From NCBI GenBank assembly GCA_964596245.1, contig CAZQSK010000003.1, positions 62,001 through 126,000 of the forward strand: a stretch of DNA of 64,000 bases, in the 5' to 3' direction. Of the stretch, positions 46,991 to 55,763 are shown one piece after another (the stretch's first letter is position 1; every line of letters begins with the position of its first letter). Origin of the DNA: RHKK01 sp964596245 (GTDB lineage Bacteria; Patescibacteriota; Patescibacteriia; 2-12-FULL-60-25). The notes under the pieces were generated by a model, which saw only the letters and a program-made list of their open reading frames with translations, searched no databases and was not told the DNA's origin. Made by a program: the position numbers and the translations under genes.

Positions 46991-48064
46991 ATGGATATTG
47001 AACGACTAAAATCAGTCCTCGCCGAACGCGGTGAGCCGGCGTATCGCTTTGCCCAAGCAAAGCGGGCCTTTTTTGTTGAGCTTGCACCTTCGTGGGAGGG
47101 GGTGACCGTTTTTCCGAAAGCGCTGCGTGAAGCGATTGCCGCCGAGGTTCCGTGGAACTCGATGAAGGAGATCCGTACGCAAGTCGCGACTCAGGGCGAG
47201 ACCGTGAAAGCGCTGCTTGAATGTTCGGACGGTGCCAAGATTGAGACCGTTCTCATGCGCCACGAAGACGGCCGCAATACGGTTTGTGTTTCATCTCAAG
47301 TCGGTTGTGCCATGGCTTGTGCCTTTTGCGCCACCGGTACCATGGGTTTGAAGCGTAATCTCTCGACTGCGGAAATCGTCGAGCAGGTGATCCACTTCGC
47401 GCGTTGGTTGAAGCCGCAGAATGAACGCGTCACGAATGTGGTTCTGATGGGGATGGGCGAGCCGTTCCACAATTACGACAATGTGATGGCTGCGCTTCGC
47501 ATTTTGAATGATCATGACGGCTTCAATTTGGGCGCACGTCACATGTCGATCTCAACGTGCGGTATTGTGCCGGGCATTCTCAAGCTCGCTGATGAAAATT
47601 TCCAGGTAAACCTCGCAATCTCGCTTCACGCTGGAACTGACGAAGTTCGTAACAAGTTCATGCCGGTGAATAAGCCATATCCGCTTGCCAAGTTGATGGC
47701 TGCCGTTAAGACCTACATGGAAAAGACCAATCGCCAGGTCATGTTTGAATATCTGTTGTTGAAGGGTGTGAATGATAGCGAGTCGGATGCGCAAGCGGTC
47801 GCTAAATTGCTTGGGCCTGATTATCGTCTCGTGCATGTGAACGTTATCAAATACCATCCGACCGAAGCCTTTGACGCTACCGGAAAGCCGGAACGCATCG
47901 GATTTGTCCGCATGCTTCATGATTTGGGCGTGCCAGCGACGCATCGTGTGACCTTCGGTGAAGACATTGATGCGGCGTGTGGTCAGCTTGCGGTGCAGGA
48001 GGAGAAGGGCGAGGTGAAACAGGGTCTTGAGGCGGTACGGATAAAGCGTGCTCAGAAAGTCTAG
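46991..48064 (+). CDS. rlmN: Dual-specificity 23S rRNA/tRNA adenine-C2 methyltransferase
   Basis: A 357-residue radical SAM enzyme that methylates C2 of A2503 in 23S rRNA and A37 of some tRNAs. The iron-sulfur motif CAMACAFC (Cys 106, 110, 113) is intact. GEPFHNYDNVMAALRIL and the late Cys in DIDAACGQL (methyl-carrying residue) are present. Length is typical. It is the last gene of the cell-wall run and starts two bases after it. Confidence 0.96.
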   Translation: MDIERLKSVLAERGEPAYRFAQAKRAFFVELAPSWEGVTVFPKALREAIAAEVPWNSMKEIRTQVATQGETVKALLECSDGAKIETVLMRHEDGRNTVCVSSQVGCAMACAFCATGTMGLKRNLSTAEIVEQVIHFARWLKPQNERVTNVVLMGMGEPFHNYDNVMAALRILNDHDGFNLGARHMSISTCGIVPGILKLADENFQVNLAISLHAGTDEVRNKFMPVNKPYPLAKLMAAVKTYMEKTNRQVMFEYLLLKGVNDSESDAQAVAKLLGPDYRLVHVNVIKYHPTEAFDATGKPERIGFVRMLHDLGVPATHRVTFGEDIDAACGQLAVQEEKGEVKQGLEAVRIKRAQKV

Positions 48065-48120
48065 CGCCAGCTCGAGGTCGCCCCCTGGACAAGTGGCTTC
48101 CATTTGTTCTGAGCATTGGC

Positions 48121-48126
48121 TAATCT
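48121..48126 (+). promoter_or_regulatory. -10 box for the LPVTG protein gene
   Basis: TAATCT, seven bases before the ATG at 48134; leaderless spacing. No clear -35. Confidence 0.4.
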
Positions 48127-48133
48127 CCTGTGC

Positions 48134-50326
48134 ATGCAATTTTTTCTTTCGGGCAAGACGGCTCGTTTTGCTCTCACGGCCCTGATGGCAACCGCGTTCC
48201 TTGGCAATGCGCTCCCTGGTTTAGCCGCTCCCATTCCTGACAATCGTCTGCGTATCGAGATGGATAGTTTTCTTTTGTCCGGCGCATACTCGGTTCAAGC
48301 CGGTCAGCCGACGGGCGCAGGTTCGCTCCGTAACGGTAACGTGGGGGACTACCCGGAGGGCGCGTGTTTGCCTGTCTTGATTCAAGTCACGAATCGGGAT
48401 GCTGACGCGGGCGATACGTCACTCAACATCAGGTATGATCACTTCAATTCAAATTTTGGAATCACACACTTTAATCCGCTGACCACCGCACTTGGGGATC
48501 CGGAAGGGGATGCGGACGATCTTAACGACTTCACATTCCCTGCTTCGAGTTTTAATGATGTAGCTTCTTTTCCGACGGCCAGCGCCGGATTCGTAACGAC
48601 GACCATCACGGGTCCTTTTGCCGGTGACACCGGAACAGATCCGATCGGTTTGAACGATGCAACTCGCCATTACACGGTTGATCTATTCAATATCCCGGCT
48701 GATGAAACGGTGCAGGTTCTTTTTTGTGCGCAGCTACATCAGGACGCGAGCGAATATGGCAACGGTTCTTCGATGAGCGTTCGTACCGGTGACGGTGGCG
48801 CCGAGAATATCGCAGTGCACGCCAACCAGTTATTGGTGCTCCCGAGCATCACGATCACGAAGACGGTTGTTGGTGGCACGTCTTTGCCGAGCGATTGGTC
48901 CTTTACGGTAAGCCCCTCTATTAATGGCCAGTCTATTTTCAGCATTCTAGCCGGCCAAAGCTCGGTTTTGATCAACAACGTTGCGCCGGATGGAACATAT
49001 ACGATTACAGAAAATCCGGGACCCGCTCAGTATTCACTGACTTCGGTTAGCGGTACGAACTGTGGTCTATTCAGCGGATCGGCGAGTGCGACCGTGGCAG
49101 CTGCAGATGCGCCAATGAACGCGACATGTGAATTCGTGAACACATTCAACCCTCCTTTTGTCGCAACAACGGGAACGCTCCTGGTGATCAAGAACGTCAT
49201 TAACGATAACTCTGGAACAAGTGTTGCGAGCGATTTCACGCTCAACGCAACCGGTACTAACCCTTCGCTTACCAGTTTCGCTGGAAATGCGAGCGGCACG
49301 CTTCTCGTGCTCGATGCCGGATCATATGCCATCACGGAAACCACAGCTTCAGGCTATGCCGCGTCATTTAGTGCGGATTGCGTGGGCGTGATGGTCGCTG
49401 GTGAAACGCGTACATGTACCGTGACGAATGATGACGAGAACGTCATCATCAACCCTCCTTTTGTCGCAGCAACGGGAACGCTCCTGGTGATCAAGAACGT
49501 CATTAACGATAACTCTGGAACAAGTGTTGCGAGCGATTTCACGCTCAACGCAACCGGTACTAACCCTTCGCTTACCAGTTTCGCTGGAAATGCGAGCGGC
49601 ACGCTTCTCGTGCTCGATGCCGGATCATATGCCATCACGGAAACCACAGCTTCAGGCTATGCCGCGTCATTTAGTGCGGATTGCGTGGGCGTGATGGTCG
49701 CTGGTGAAGCGCGTACATGTACCGTGACGAATGATGACGATGCATTTGTGATGTTCACACTCGTTCTGACAAAGAGTGGTGATGGAACTGGGAGTGTTGC
49801 CAATGACATCTCATTTGGAACATCCGAAGGTCCGTGGTGCGATGCGTCTTGCCAGGGGAATCAAGCTCGTTATGCGTCGGGAACGGTTGTCACCCTGACG
49901 GCCACGCCTTCGCAGGGTTCGACGTTTAATGGAAGCTGGTCTGGAGCTTGCACGGGAACCGGACTCTGCGTGATCACCATGAGCGCCAACATGGCTGTTG
50001 ATGCCCACTTCGCGCTTCTACCAACGCCGTGTGTCTCCAACTGCGGTGGAGGCGGCGGAGGAGGTGGGGGCGGAGGTGGAGGCGGCGGAGGAGGTGGGGG
50101 CGGAATAGTGGGTGGTAGCGGTCCTTTGACGCCCCTTGTTCCTCCGAGCGGAGCTCCGGTTCCGACCGTCCTAGGCATCACGACGACTGATCCGGAGCCG
50201 GCCCCTGAACCTCGAGTGCTTGGAGCCGTGACGGTCACTGAGTTGCCGGTTACAGGTCTTCCTGCTCATGCTGTTGCTCTATTAGTCACGCCAATCTTCT
50301 GGATTATCAAGCGTCGAAACGGTTAA
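48134..50326 (+). CDS. Sortase-anchored (LPVTG) surface protein with duplicated domains
   Basis: A 730-residue surface protein from MQFFLSGKTA. The signal peptide ends near 35. An N-terminal beta-rich region (to about 240) is followed by three SpaA/prealbumin-like domains: one divergent (ITKTVVGGTSLPSDWSFTV) and two almost identical copies (GTLLVIKNVINDNSGTSVAS, ending TVTNDD). A bacterial-repeat type domain (VVTLTATPSQGSTFNGSW) follows, then a long poly-Gly run. The C-terminus has the full sorting signal: ELPVTGLP, a hydrophobic segment and KRRNG. Sortases cut LPxTG between Thr and Gly and join the protein to the wall. A sortase-like gene follows directly, although its catalytic Cys is missing. 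Probably an adhesin or stalk; the target is unknown. Confidence 0.9.
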   Translation: MQFFLSGKTARFALTALMATAFLGNALPGLAAPIPDNRLRIEMDSFLLSGAYSVQAGQPTGAGSLRNGNVGDYPEGACLPVLIQVTNRDADAGDTSLNIRYDHFNSNFGITHFNPLTTALGDPEGDADDLNDFTFPASSFNDVASFPTASAGFVTTTITGPFAGDTGTDPIGLNDATRHYTVDLFNIPADETVQVLFCAQLHQDASEYGNGSSMSVRTGDGGAENIAVHANQLLVLPSITITKTVVGGTSLPSDWSFTVSPSINGQSIFSILAGQSSVLINNVAPDGTYTITENPGPAQYSLTSVSGTNCGLFSGSASATVAAADAPMNATCEFVNTFNPPFVATTGTLLVIKNVINDNSGTSVASDFTLNATGTNPSLTSFAGNASGTLLVLDAGSYAITETTASGYAASFSADCVGVMVAGETRTCTVTNDDENVIINPPFVAATGTLLVIKNVINDNSGTSVASDFTLNATGTNPSLTSFAGNASGTLLVLDAGSYAITETTASGYAASFSADCVGVMVAGEARTCTVTNDDDAFVMFTLVLTKSGDGTGSVANDISFGTSEGPWCDASCQGNQARYASGTVVTLTATPSQGSTFNGSWSGACTGTGLCVITMSANMAVDAHFALLPTPCVSNCGGGGGGGGGGGGGGGGGGGGIVGGSGPLTPLVPPSGAPVPTVLGITTTDPEPAPEPRVLGAVTVTELPVTGLPAHAVALLVTPIFWIIKRRNG
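49146..49437 (+). repeat. Near-identical tandem domain repeat, copy 1
   Basis: 292 bases matching 49449-49740 with two mismatches seen by eye (CAACAACG versus CAGCAACG; GAAACG versus GAAGCG). Offset is 303 bases. Confidence 0.95.
49449..49740 (+). repeat. Near-identical tandem domain repeat, copy 2
   Basis: Second copy, same frame, adding one whole SpaA-like domain. The identity at silent sites implies a recent duplication or gene conversion. Confidence 0.95.
50043..50103 (+). repeat. Poly-glycine coding repeat
   Basis: GGA/GGC/GGT/GGG codons encoding a run of about 19 Gly. It contains a duplicated block beginning GGAGGCGGCGGAGGAGGTGG. It forms a flexible spacer before the sorting signal. 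Confidence 0.9.
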
Positions 50327-50336
50327 TACGAATACT

Positions 50337-50372
50337 CTCCACGCTCGTCGTATGTACGAGCGTGGGGTTTTT
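50337..50372 (+). terminator. Terminator or attenuator overlapping the sortase-like gene start
   Basis: CCACGCTCGT (50339-50348) pairs perfectly with ACGAGCGTGG (50356-50365), seven-base loop, extended by two more pairs, then TTTTT. The sortase GTG (50362) lies in the 3' arm. Confidence 0.8.
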
Positions 50373-50946
50373 CGTTCTGAACGCCTCATATCTCCTTACG
50401 CAAATCAAGTTTATTGCCGGAGGGGCTCCCGTTGTTCCTGAACAGATTCTGATCGAGTCCACATCTTCAACCTGCGTCACGGGGAATAAACTATGGATTC
50501 ATTCCTTGGGGATCGAGGCGCCTTTGGTGTATGTCTCCGGAACAACCCATCAGATTTTTCAAAAGGGGCTTGAGAACGGCGTTGTGCATTTTCCCGGGAC
50601 GGCATTGCCAGGTGATGATGGTAACGCCTACTTCTTTGGACATTCTAGTGATTTCCCGTGGAAGGATGGGGCGTATAAGACGGCGTTTGCTCTTTTGCCG
50701 AGCATCCAAGAAGGGGATGAGATTTGGATTTCGGATGCGCGAGGTAGCTTGTTTGTTTACTCCGCAACGGCCACTTTGGTGGTTGGACCGAAGGATGTGA
50801 GCGTTCTAGACCAGCGCGGTCGTAAATCAAAAAGCCTATCGTTGCAGACCTCGTACCCGCTCGGCACGGCATTACGGCGTTTTATCGTTCAAGCAGAATA
50901 TAAGAACGCGCGGATCTGTGATGCCGAATTAGATAAAGACGAATAG
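50362..50946 (+). CDS. Sortase-like protein with Ser in place of catalytic Cys
   Basis: A 194-residue protein of the class D/E-like sortase fold. Visible are LGIEAPLVYVSG, GVVHFPGTALPGDDGNAYFFGHSSDFPW with the catalytic His (His94), and LSLQTSYPLGTALRRFIVQA with the catalytic Arg region. Sortases have TC in place of the TS here: Ser164 is coded by TCG (50851-50853), two base changes from a TGC Cys codon. It may be inactive, serine-based, or a substrate-holding homologue. The start is uncertain. GTG at 50362 cuts into the hydrophobic segment, and the frame stays open upstream into the LPVTG gene, encoding KRLIRILSTLVVCTS without a standard start codon. A terminator hairpin lies over the start. 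Confidence 0.8.
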   Translation: MGFFVLNASYLLTQIKFIAGGAPVVPEQILIESTSSTCVTGNKLWIHSLGIEAPLVYVSGTTHQIFQKGLENGVVHFPGTALPGDDGNAYFFGHSSDFPWKDGAYKTAFALLPSIQEGDEIWISDARGSLFVYSATATLVVGPKDVSVLDQRGRKSKSLSLQTSYPLGTALRRFIVQAEYKNARICDAELDKDE

Positions 50947-52020
50947 AAGAGCCAACGCCATGACGGCCATGGTGTGTGCGATGATGGAGGGGCGCTGGAT
51001 GTGGAATTTGACGAAGATGTTCAGGACCAAAATCGAAAGGAGACCCACAAGGGTAATCAAGTAGAATTTACGCGTTGAGTCGCCGAGCCCATTGATATTC
51101 ATACCAAGGACGCGTACCGGTTGCATCGGCTCCGTGCGGTATAGCTCGCCGACCTGATCGTTGGAGACCAGAACTCCTACAAGCTCTGTGGACGGCTCCG
51201 AGCCCGGAGCGCGCGTCGTTGCGTACACTTCTTTTGATGCATCGTTTATGTTTTTCGGATCAACTTGGCCGATCCACGTGCCGCTGGTCGCTTCTTTTTT
51301 GAAGACGATATCCGATTCGCCGATATGACCGCTTACAGATGTTGCTTCCGGAGAATCGATTTTGATTTGAAGCTTATCATTTTTTAAAACAATTTCGCTC
51401 TTGATTTCCTTTGGATTCACGGGGGAAGCTACAGGCTTTGTTGTGTTCGAGCGCGGCGCAGCAAAGAGCTGAACCACGACCATCGAGTCGTATCCTTCGA
51501 TTTTTCCCTGCGAGAAGCCCACGCCGACTTCGGTGAAGCGCTTATCCAAAATATTGGCGCGATGTGTTGGGCTGGCGAGCCATCCTTGTTCCAGCGCTTC
51601 CGCCGTTTTGTAGTGGATGGCGAGATTCTCTCCGGCGACCGCATATCGATATCCGGATTTATTGAGCCATGTCCACGGACTTTCTCCGTTCGGACCTTCG
51701 TGGGAAAAGTATTGCCTGACAATCATGTCATCGGCTTTGGCTTGCGCGGCGCCGCGTAATGTCGCATTGATATCGAGCGTCGGAAGCCCGGCTTCGCGGC
51801 GGGCCTCATTCGTCATTCGAACGATATTGCTTTCATTGATCGCGAATGAATAAAGCGACGCGGAAGGGAAGGCGATCCCGACAATCACGAGTGCGGCCTT
51901 GGTTGCGATCAGGATTCCGCTATACGCAAGCAACGCACGATGCTTGAGCAGGTGGGGCGTATAATCATTCCCCTTGTGAGGAATGAAATGATTCTTCAAG
52001 TGTTTAACCACCCTCTTCAT
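50929..52020 (-). CDS. CAP/SCP-domain membrane protein (YkwD-like)
   Basis: A 363-residue protein with a basic cytoplasmic start, a membrane segment (about 30-50), an outer CAP domain and two C-terminal membrane segments (about 312-332 and 343-363). The CAP domain (about 60-190) shows MTNEARREAGLPTLDINATL, a SHEGPNGESPWTWL loop, GENLAIHY and SPTHRANILDKRFTEVGVG, with the usual His and Glu residues. A beta domain (about 205-300) follows. CAP proteins in bacteria are secreted or wall-associated with little known function. Its 3' end overlaps the sortase-like gene by 18 bases in convergent orientation. TGC-TAATAT lies six bases before the ATG. Confidence 0.9.
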   Translation of the reverse strand: MKRVVKHLKNHFIPHKGNDYTPHLLKHRALLAYSGILIATKAALVIVGIAFPSASLYSFAINESNIVRMTNEARREAGLPTLDINATLRGAAQAKADDMIVRQYFSHEGPNGESPWTWLNKSGYRYAVAGENLAIHYKTAEALEQGWLASPTHRANILDKRFTEVGVGFSQGKIEGYDSMVVVQLFAAPRSNTTKPVASPVNPKEIKSEIVLKNDKLQIKIDSPEATSVSGHIGESDIVFKKEATSGTWIGQVDPKNINDASKEVYATTRAPGSEPSTELVGVLVSNDQVGELYRTEPMQPVRVLGMNINGLGDSTRKFYLITLVGLLSILVLNIFVKFHIQRPSIIAHTMAVMALALLFVFI

Positions 52021-52026
52021 GGTCGA

Positions 52027-52032
52027 ATATTA
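52027..52032 (-). promoter_or_regulatory. Extended -10 box for the CAP-domain gene
   Basis: TGC-TAATAT on the minus strand, six bases before the ATG; leaderless spacing. Confidence 0.5.
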
Positions 52033-52068
52033 GCACAGAATGGCGCGAGCCAGCCAAGGACCTTCGCC

Positions 52069-52096
52069 TTGACTTGACCGAGAATAACCTTATAGT
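52069..52096 (+). promoter_or_regulatory. mnmA promoter
   Basis: TTGACT (52069-52074), 16-base spacer, TATAGT (52091-52096), 11 bases before the ATG; the leader would be a few bases at most. Confidence 0.65.
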
Positions 52097-52107
52097 GATT
52101 TCGCTCT

Positions 52108-53214
52108 ATGGAGCCGCAAAAGAATCAAGCTTCGCCACAGAATAAAAAGAAAATCCTCGTCGGCATGTCCGGCGGGGTTGATTCGAGCGTCACGGCCGCT
52201 CTTCTTGTTGAGCAGGGGTATGACGTGACCGGGGGTTTCATCAAAAACTGGTCTGATACGAAAGATTTGTGGACCGGTGAGTGCGAATGGCGCGGTGAGC
52301 GTCGCGATGCGATGCGTGTTGCCGCGCGCTTAAATATCCCGCTGCTTACCTTTGATTTTGAGAATGAATATCGTGAGCGCGTGCTTGGACGCATGTTTCG
52401 CGAGTACGAAGCGGGTATCACGCCTAACCCAGACGTATTGTGCAATGAAGAAGTGAAATTTGGTTTGTTTTTCGAAGCAGCGATGAAGCTCGGCTTCGAT
52501 GGAATTGCGACCGGGCATTACGCCCGTTTACGACACGACGCTGATGGAACGGCACATCTTCTAAAAGCGATTGATCCTGAAAAAGATCAGTCCTACTTTT
52601 TGCATCGCGTATCTCAAGAAGCATTATCAAAAACACTTTTCCCGATTGGCGAATTTCCAAAAAGCGAAGTACGTCGCTTAGCAGAGAAGATGGAATTACC
52701 GGTTGCCAACAAACCCGACAGTCAGGGGATTTGCTTTGTTGGAAAGATCGACTTCAAAGAATTCTTGCGTAAGAAAATTGCGCCTCAGCCTGGAGAAATC
52801 GTGACACCGGAAGGCGAAGTGGTTGGAACGCATGATGGTCTCGACGCATACACGATCGGTCAGCGTCACGGCATCCGTGTCAGCAAAGAGGGGAAGACGT
52901 GGTATGTGGCAGGTAAGAACTTCACCAAGAATCAGCTTGTGATCGTTCCTGATCGTGAGCACCCGTTGCTCTATCGTTCAAAGCTGACGCTCGAAAAGAT
53001 CCATTGGATTGCGGGTGAGCCGAAGAATCCCGAGATTGAAGTCGCCGTTCGTTACCATGCACCCTTGGTTGCCGCCACGTTACACGGTACGCGTTGCGAG
53101 ATGCGAGAGCCTGTCTGGGCACCGGCTCCCGGCCAGTCTGCCGTGCTGTATCAGGGGGATGAGTGCCTGGGTGGTGGCTTTTTGGTCGAAGACGGGCTAG
53201 ACTCCAGCGCATGA
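52108..53214 (+). CDS. mnmA: tRNA-specific 2-thiouridylase MnmA
   Basis: A 368-residue enzyme that puts sulfur on U34 of Lys, Glu and Gln tRNAs. The PP-loop SGGVDSS (21-27) activates the uridine. The two catalytic cysteines are in NPDVLCNEEVKFG and DSQGICFVGK. TGHYARLRHD and the C-terminal beta-barrel region are present. About ten extra N-terminal residues precede MSGG compared with shorter relatives. Its TGA overlaps the next ATG (ATGA), so translation of the two is coupled. Confidence 0.96.
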   Translation: MEPQKNQASPQNKKKILVGMSGGVDSSVTAALLVEQGYDVTGGFIKNWSDTKDLWTGECEWRGERRDAMRVAARLNIPLLTFDFENEYRERVLGRMFREYEAGITPNPDVLCNEEVKFGLFFEAAMKLGFDGIATGHYARLRHDADGTAHLLKAIDPEKDQSYFLHRVSQEALSKTLFPIGEFPKSEVRRLAEKMELPVANKPDSQGICFVGKIDFKEFLRKKIAPQPGEIVTPEGEVVGTHDGLDAYTIGQRHGIRVSKEGKTWYVAGKNFTKNQLVIVPDREHPLLYRSKLTLEKIHWIAGEPKNPEIEVAVRYHAPLVAATLHGTRCEMREPVWAPAPGQSAVLYQGDECLGGGFLVEDGLDSSA

Positions 53215-53942
53215 AAAAGCAGGGCCGAATCGAGTGGATTTCGATCATTTACCTCATTTTCTTCGTATTAGCCGTTTTATCGCCTTCCATTCACGCACGG
53301 CCATTGTTTGGACTGACTGAAACGCAACTTGAGGAACTGACGATTTTCGCTTTCGGTTTGGCCGGTCTGCTCACGTTTGCGACCTATGAGCGCTTGATGG
53401 AGCGTCGCGAAGAGGAGCGAGCCAAAGCCGATGCCGATTACGGTCGTGTGAAGCGCGAACTAATCGAATCATATGCCTATATCGGTTCAATGAACCGCAA
53501 AATCGAATTACTCAAGAAAACGGCGAATTCCGCTTCGCTTGGCATGGCCGACGGCAAGCTCGCGAAAGAATTGTTTCAAGCGGTGGCAGAAAATGCGCGC
53601 GCGGCCGCCGGCGCCGAAGCGGTGCTCGTCCGATTTGTTTCACCGGAGCCACTGCGCACGGAAGCGGAGTTTTTTCACGCGGGGACCGGTGTGGGGGCCA
53701 TCAAGGTCGCTAATAAGGATTTAGTCTCGCTCAAACAAAATAAATCGTCCCATGCATTCGTCCGATCCGAAGACGAGAAAGAAATACTCGTCGTACCCTC
53801 TGATCATCACGAAACGGGTCGCGCGTATCTGCTCATGGTATTGAGCGGGGACAAGGTGCAAGAGCTCGATATTTCGCTTCTCAAGGTATTTGCGAATCAG
53901 GCAGAAATGCTGTACAGAAGTCTTACTCCCTCAAATGTATGA
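53211..53942 (+). CDS. Membrane protein with coiled coil and GAF-like domain
   Basis: A 243-residue protein from the ATG overlapping the mnmA stop. Two membrane segments (about 10-28 and 45-62) are followed by a charged coiled coil (about 65-110) and a GAF-like domain (about 115-240: AKELFQAVAENARAAAGAEA, HAFVRSEDEKEILVVPSDHH). There is no kinase, cyclase or regulator domain, so it is a sensor or scaffold without visible output. It overlaps alaS by ATGA and sits between two tRNA-related genes, probably by operon packing. Confidence 0.7.
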   Translation: MKKQGRIEWISIIYLIFFVLAVLSPSIHARPLFGLTETQLEELTIFAFGLAGLLTFATYERLMERREEERAKADADYGRVKRELIESYAYIGSMNRKIELLKKTANSASLGMADGKLAKELFQAVAENARAAAGAEAVLVRFVSPEPLRTEAEFFHAGTGVGAIKVANKDLVSLKQNKSSHAFVRSEDEKEILVVPSDHHETGRAYLLMVLSGDKVQELDISLLKVFANQAEMLYRSLTPSNV

Positions 53943-55756
53943 TGACGGTCAACGACATCCGCCAAAAATTCCTGGACTTCTTTAAAGAGAAGGGCCACGC
54001 CATCGTTCCGTCGGCTTCGGTTGTTCCTGAGAATGACCCGACGGTGCTTTTTACAACCGCCGGCATGCAGCCGTTGGTTCCGTATTTGATCGGCCAGAAG
54101 CACCCAATGGGCGCGCGTTTGGCTGATGCGCAAAAGTGCGTGCGCACCGATGACATTGAAGAAGTGGGTGATAACCGCCACCTCACGTTTTTTGAGATGC
54201 TCGGTAATTGGTCGCTGGGTGATTATTTCAAGCAAGAGGCGATTACGTGGTCATTTGAATTTCTTACCGATAAAAAATGGTTGGGAATTGACCCGCAACG
54301 GTTGTATGTGACGGTGTTTGAAGGCGATGCTGATGCCCCGCGCGATGAAGAGTCTATCGGCATTTGGCAGGGATTATTCGAGACCGTCGGTATTGCCGCC
54401 GAAATTGGTGAGCGTGTTCGTGCGTATCCAAAGAAAAAGAATTGGTGGGGTCCGGCCGGACTTACCGGTCCTTGTGGTCCTGATACGGAAATCTTCTACG
54501 ACACAGGCAAGAAGCACGACAAGGCATTTGGAGAAGAGTGCCATCAGAACTGCGATTGCGGACGCTTTGTCGAGATCTGGAACAACGTCTTCATGCAATA
54601 TGACAAGCAGGCTGATGGCTCGTTCAAGCCGCTTGCCCAGCAGAACGTGGACACGGGTATGGGTTTGGAGCGCATTACGGCCGTGATGCAGGGTGTTGAA
54701 ACAGTATTTGAAACCGACGCCTTCAAGCCAGTCATTAACAAGATTGAGCAGCTTTCCGGTAAGCCATACTCCGAAAACGAACGCGCGTTCCGTATTATCG
54801 CCGACCATGTTCGCGCTGCGACTTTTATTATTGGTGATGAGCGTGGTGTCTCTCCTTCTAACGTCGGTCAGGGATATATCGTGCGCCGTTTGTTGCGTCG
54901 CGCCATTCGCGAAGGACGTCGCATCGGCATCGCCGATGGTTTCACCCATTTGATCGCCGAAGTGTATGCCGGAGAATACGGCGGACACTATTCCGAGCTC
55001 GTGAAGAATCTTCCGAAAATTGTTGAAGAGATGAAGAAGGAGGAGGAAAAGTTCGGGAAGTCACTTGAAAAGGGCATCAAGGAATTAGAAAAGATGTTGG
55101 CCAAGGGCTCCATTAGTGGTGAAGACGCATTCTTGCTGTTCTCATCCTACGGCTTCCCGGTTGAATTGACCGAAGAAATCTTGAAAGAAAAGGGGATGCA
55201 GGTTGATCGTGAAGTATTCGCTGCTGAATTCAAAAAACATCAGGATCTATCCCGTACCGCCTCAGCCGGGGCGTTTAAGGGCGGCCTTGCCGACAACTCG
55301 GTTGAGACAACTCGCTTACACACGGCTACGCACCTGTTGCATCAGGCTTTGCGCACGGTGCTTGGTGATCATGTTGAGCAGAAGGGGAGCAACATCACGG
55401 CCGAGCGTTTGCGTTTCGATTTCTCCCACGGACAGAAAGTAACGCCGGAAGAAATCAAGAAAGTCGAAGACTTGGTAAATGAAGCGATCCAAAAAGATTA
55501 TCCGGTTCACTGCGAGCGGCTGACGGTTGATGAGGCTAAGAAGTGCGGCGCCATCGGCCTCTTCGGTGATAAATACGCATTGATGGGCGACAAGATCAAC
55601 GTCTATTTTGTCGGTAATGAAGAAAAGGGATTCTTCTCAAAAGAAATTTGCGGCGGTCCGCATGTAGAGCATACGGGCGAGCTCGGTTCATTCAAGATCC
55701 AAAAGGAAGAAGCGGTATCCGCAGGCGTACGACGCATCAAGGCTGTGGTAAAATAG
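53939..55756 (+). CDS. alaS: Alanyl-tRNA synthetase, short form
   Basis: A 605-residue class II synthetase. The catalytic domain has FTTAGMQPLVPYLIGQ, DIEEVGDNRHLTFFEMLGNW and GLTGPCGPDTEIF. The editing domain carries HTATH plus CGGPHVEH. Bacterial AlaRS usually has about 875 residues; this one ends just after the editing domain, so the C-Ala domain that aids tRNA binding and dimerisation is absent. The first two codons are both ATG; 53939 overlaps the preceding TGA. The ABC gene follows after seven bases. Confidence 0.96.
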   Translation: MMTVNDIRQKFLDFFKEKGHAIVPSASVVPENDPTVLFTTAGMQPLVPYLIGQKHPMGARLADAQKCVRTDDIEEVGDNRHLTFFEMLGNWSLGDYFKQEAITWSFEFLTDKKWLGIDPQRLYVTVFEGDADAPRDEESIGIWQGLFETVGIAAEIGERVRAYPKKKNWWGPAGLTGPCGPDTEIFYDTGKKHDKAFGEECHQNCDCGRFVEIWNNVFMQYDKQADGSFKPLAQQNVDTGMGLERITAVMQGVETVFETDAFKPVINKIEQLSGKPYSENERAFRIIADHVRAATFIIGDERGVSPSNVGQGYIVRRLLRRAIREGRRIGIADGFTHLIAEVYAGEYGGHYSELVKNLPKIVEEMKKEEEKFGKSLEKGIKELEKMLAKGSISGEDAFLLFSSYGFPVELTEEILKEKGMQVDREVFAAEFKKHQDLSRTASAGAFKGGLADNSVETTRLHTATHLLHQALRTVLGDHVEQKGSNITAERLRFDFSHGQKVTPEEIKKVEDLVNEAIQKDYPVHCERLTVDEAKKCGAIGLFGDKYALMGDKINVYFVGNEEKGFFSKEICGGPHVEHTGELGSFKIQKEEAVSAGVRRIKAVVK

Positions 55757-55763
55757 AGTCCTC

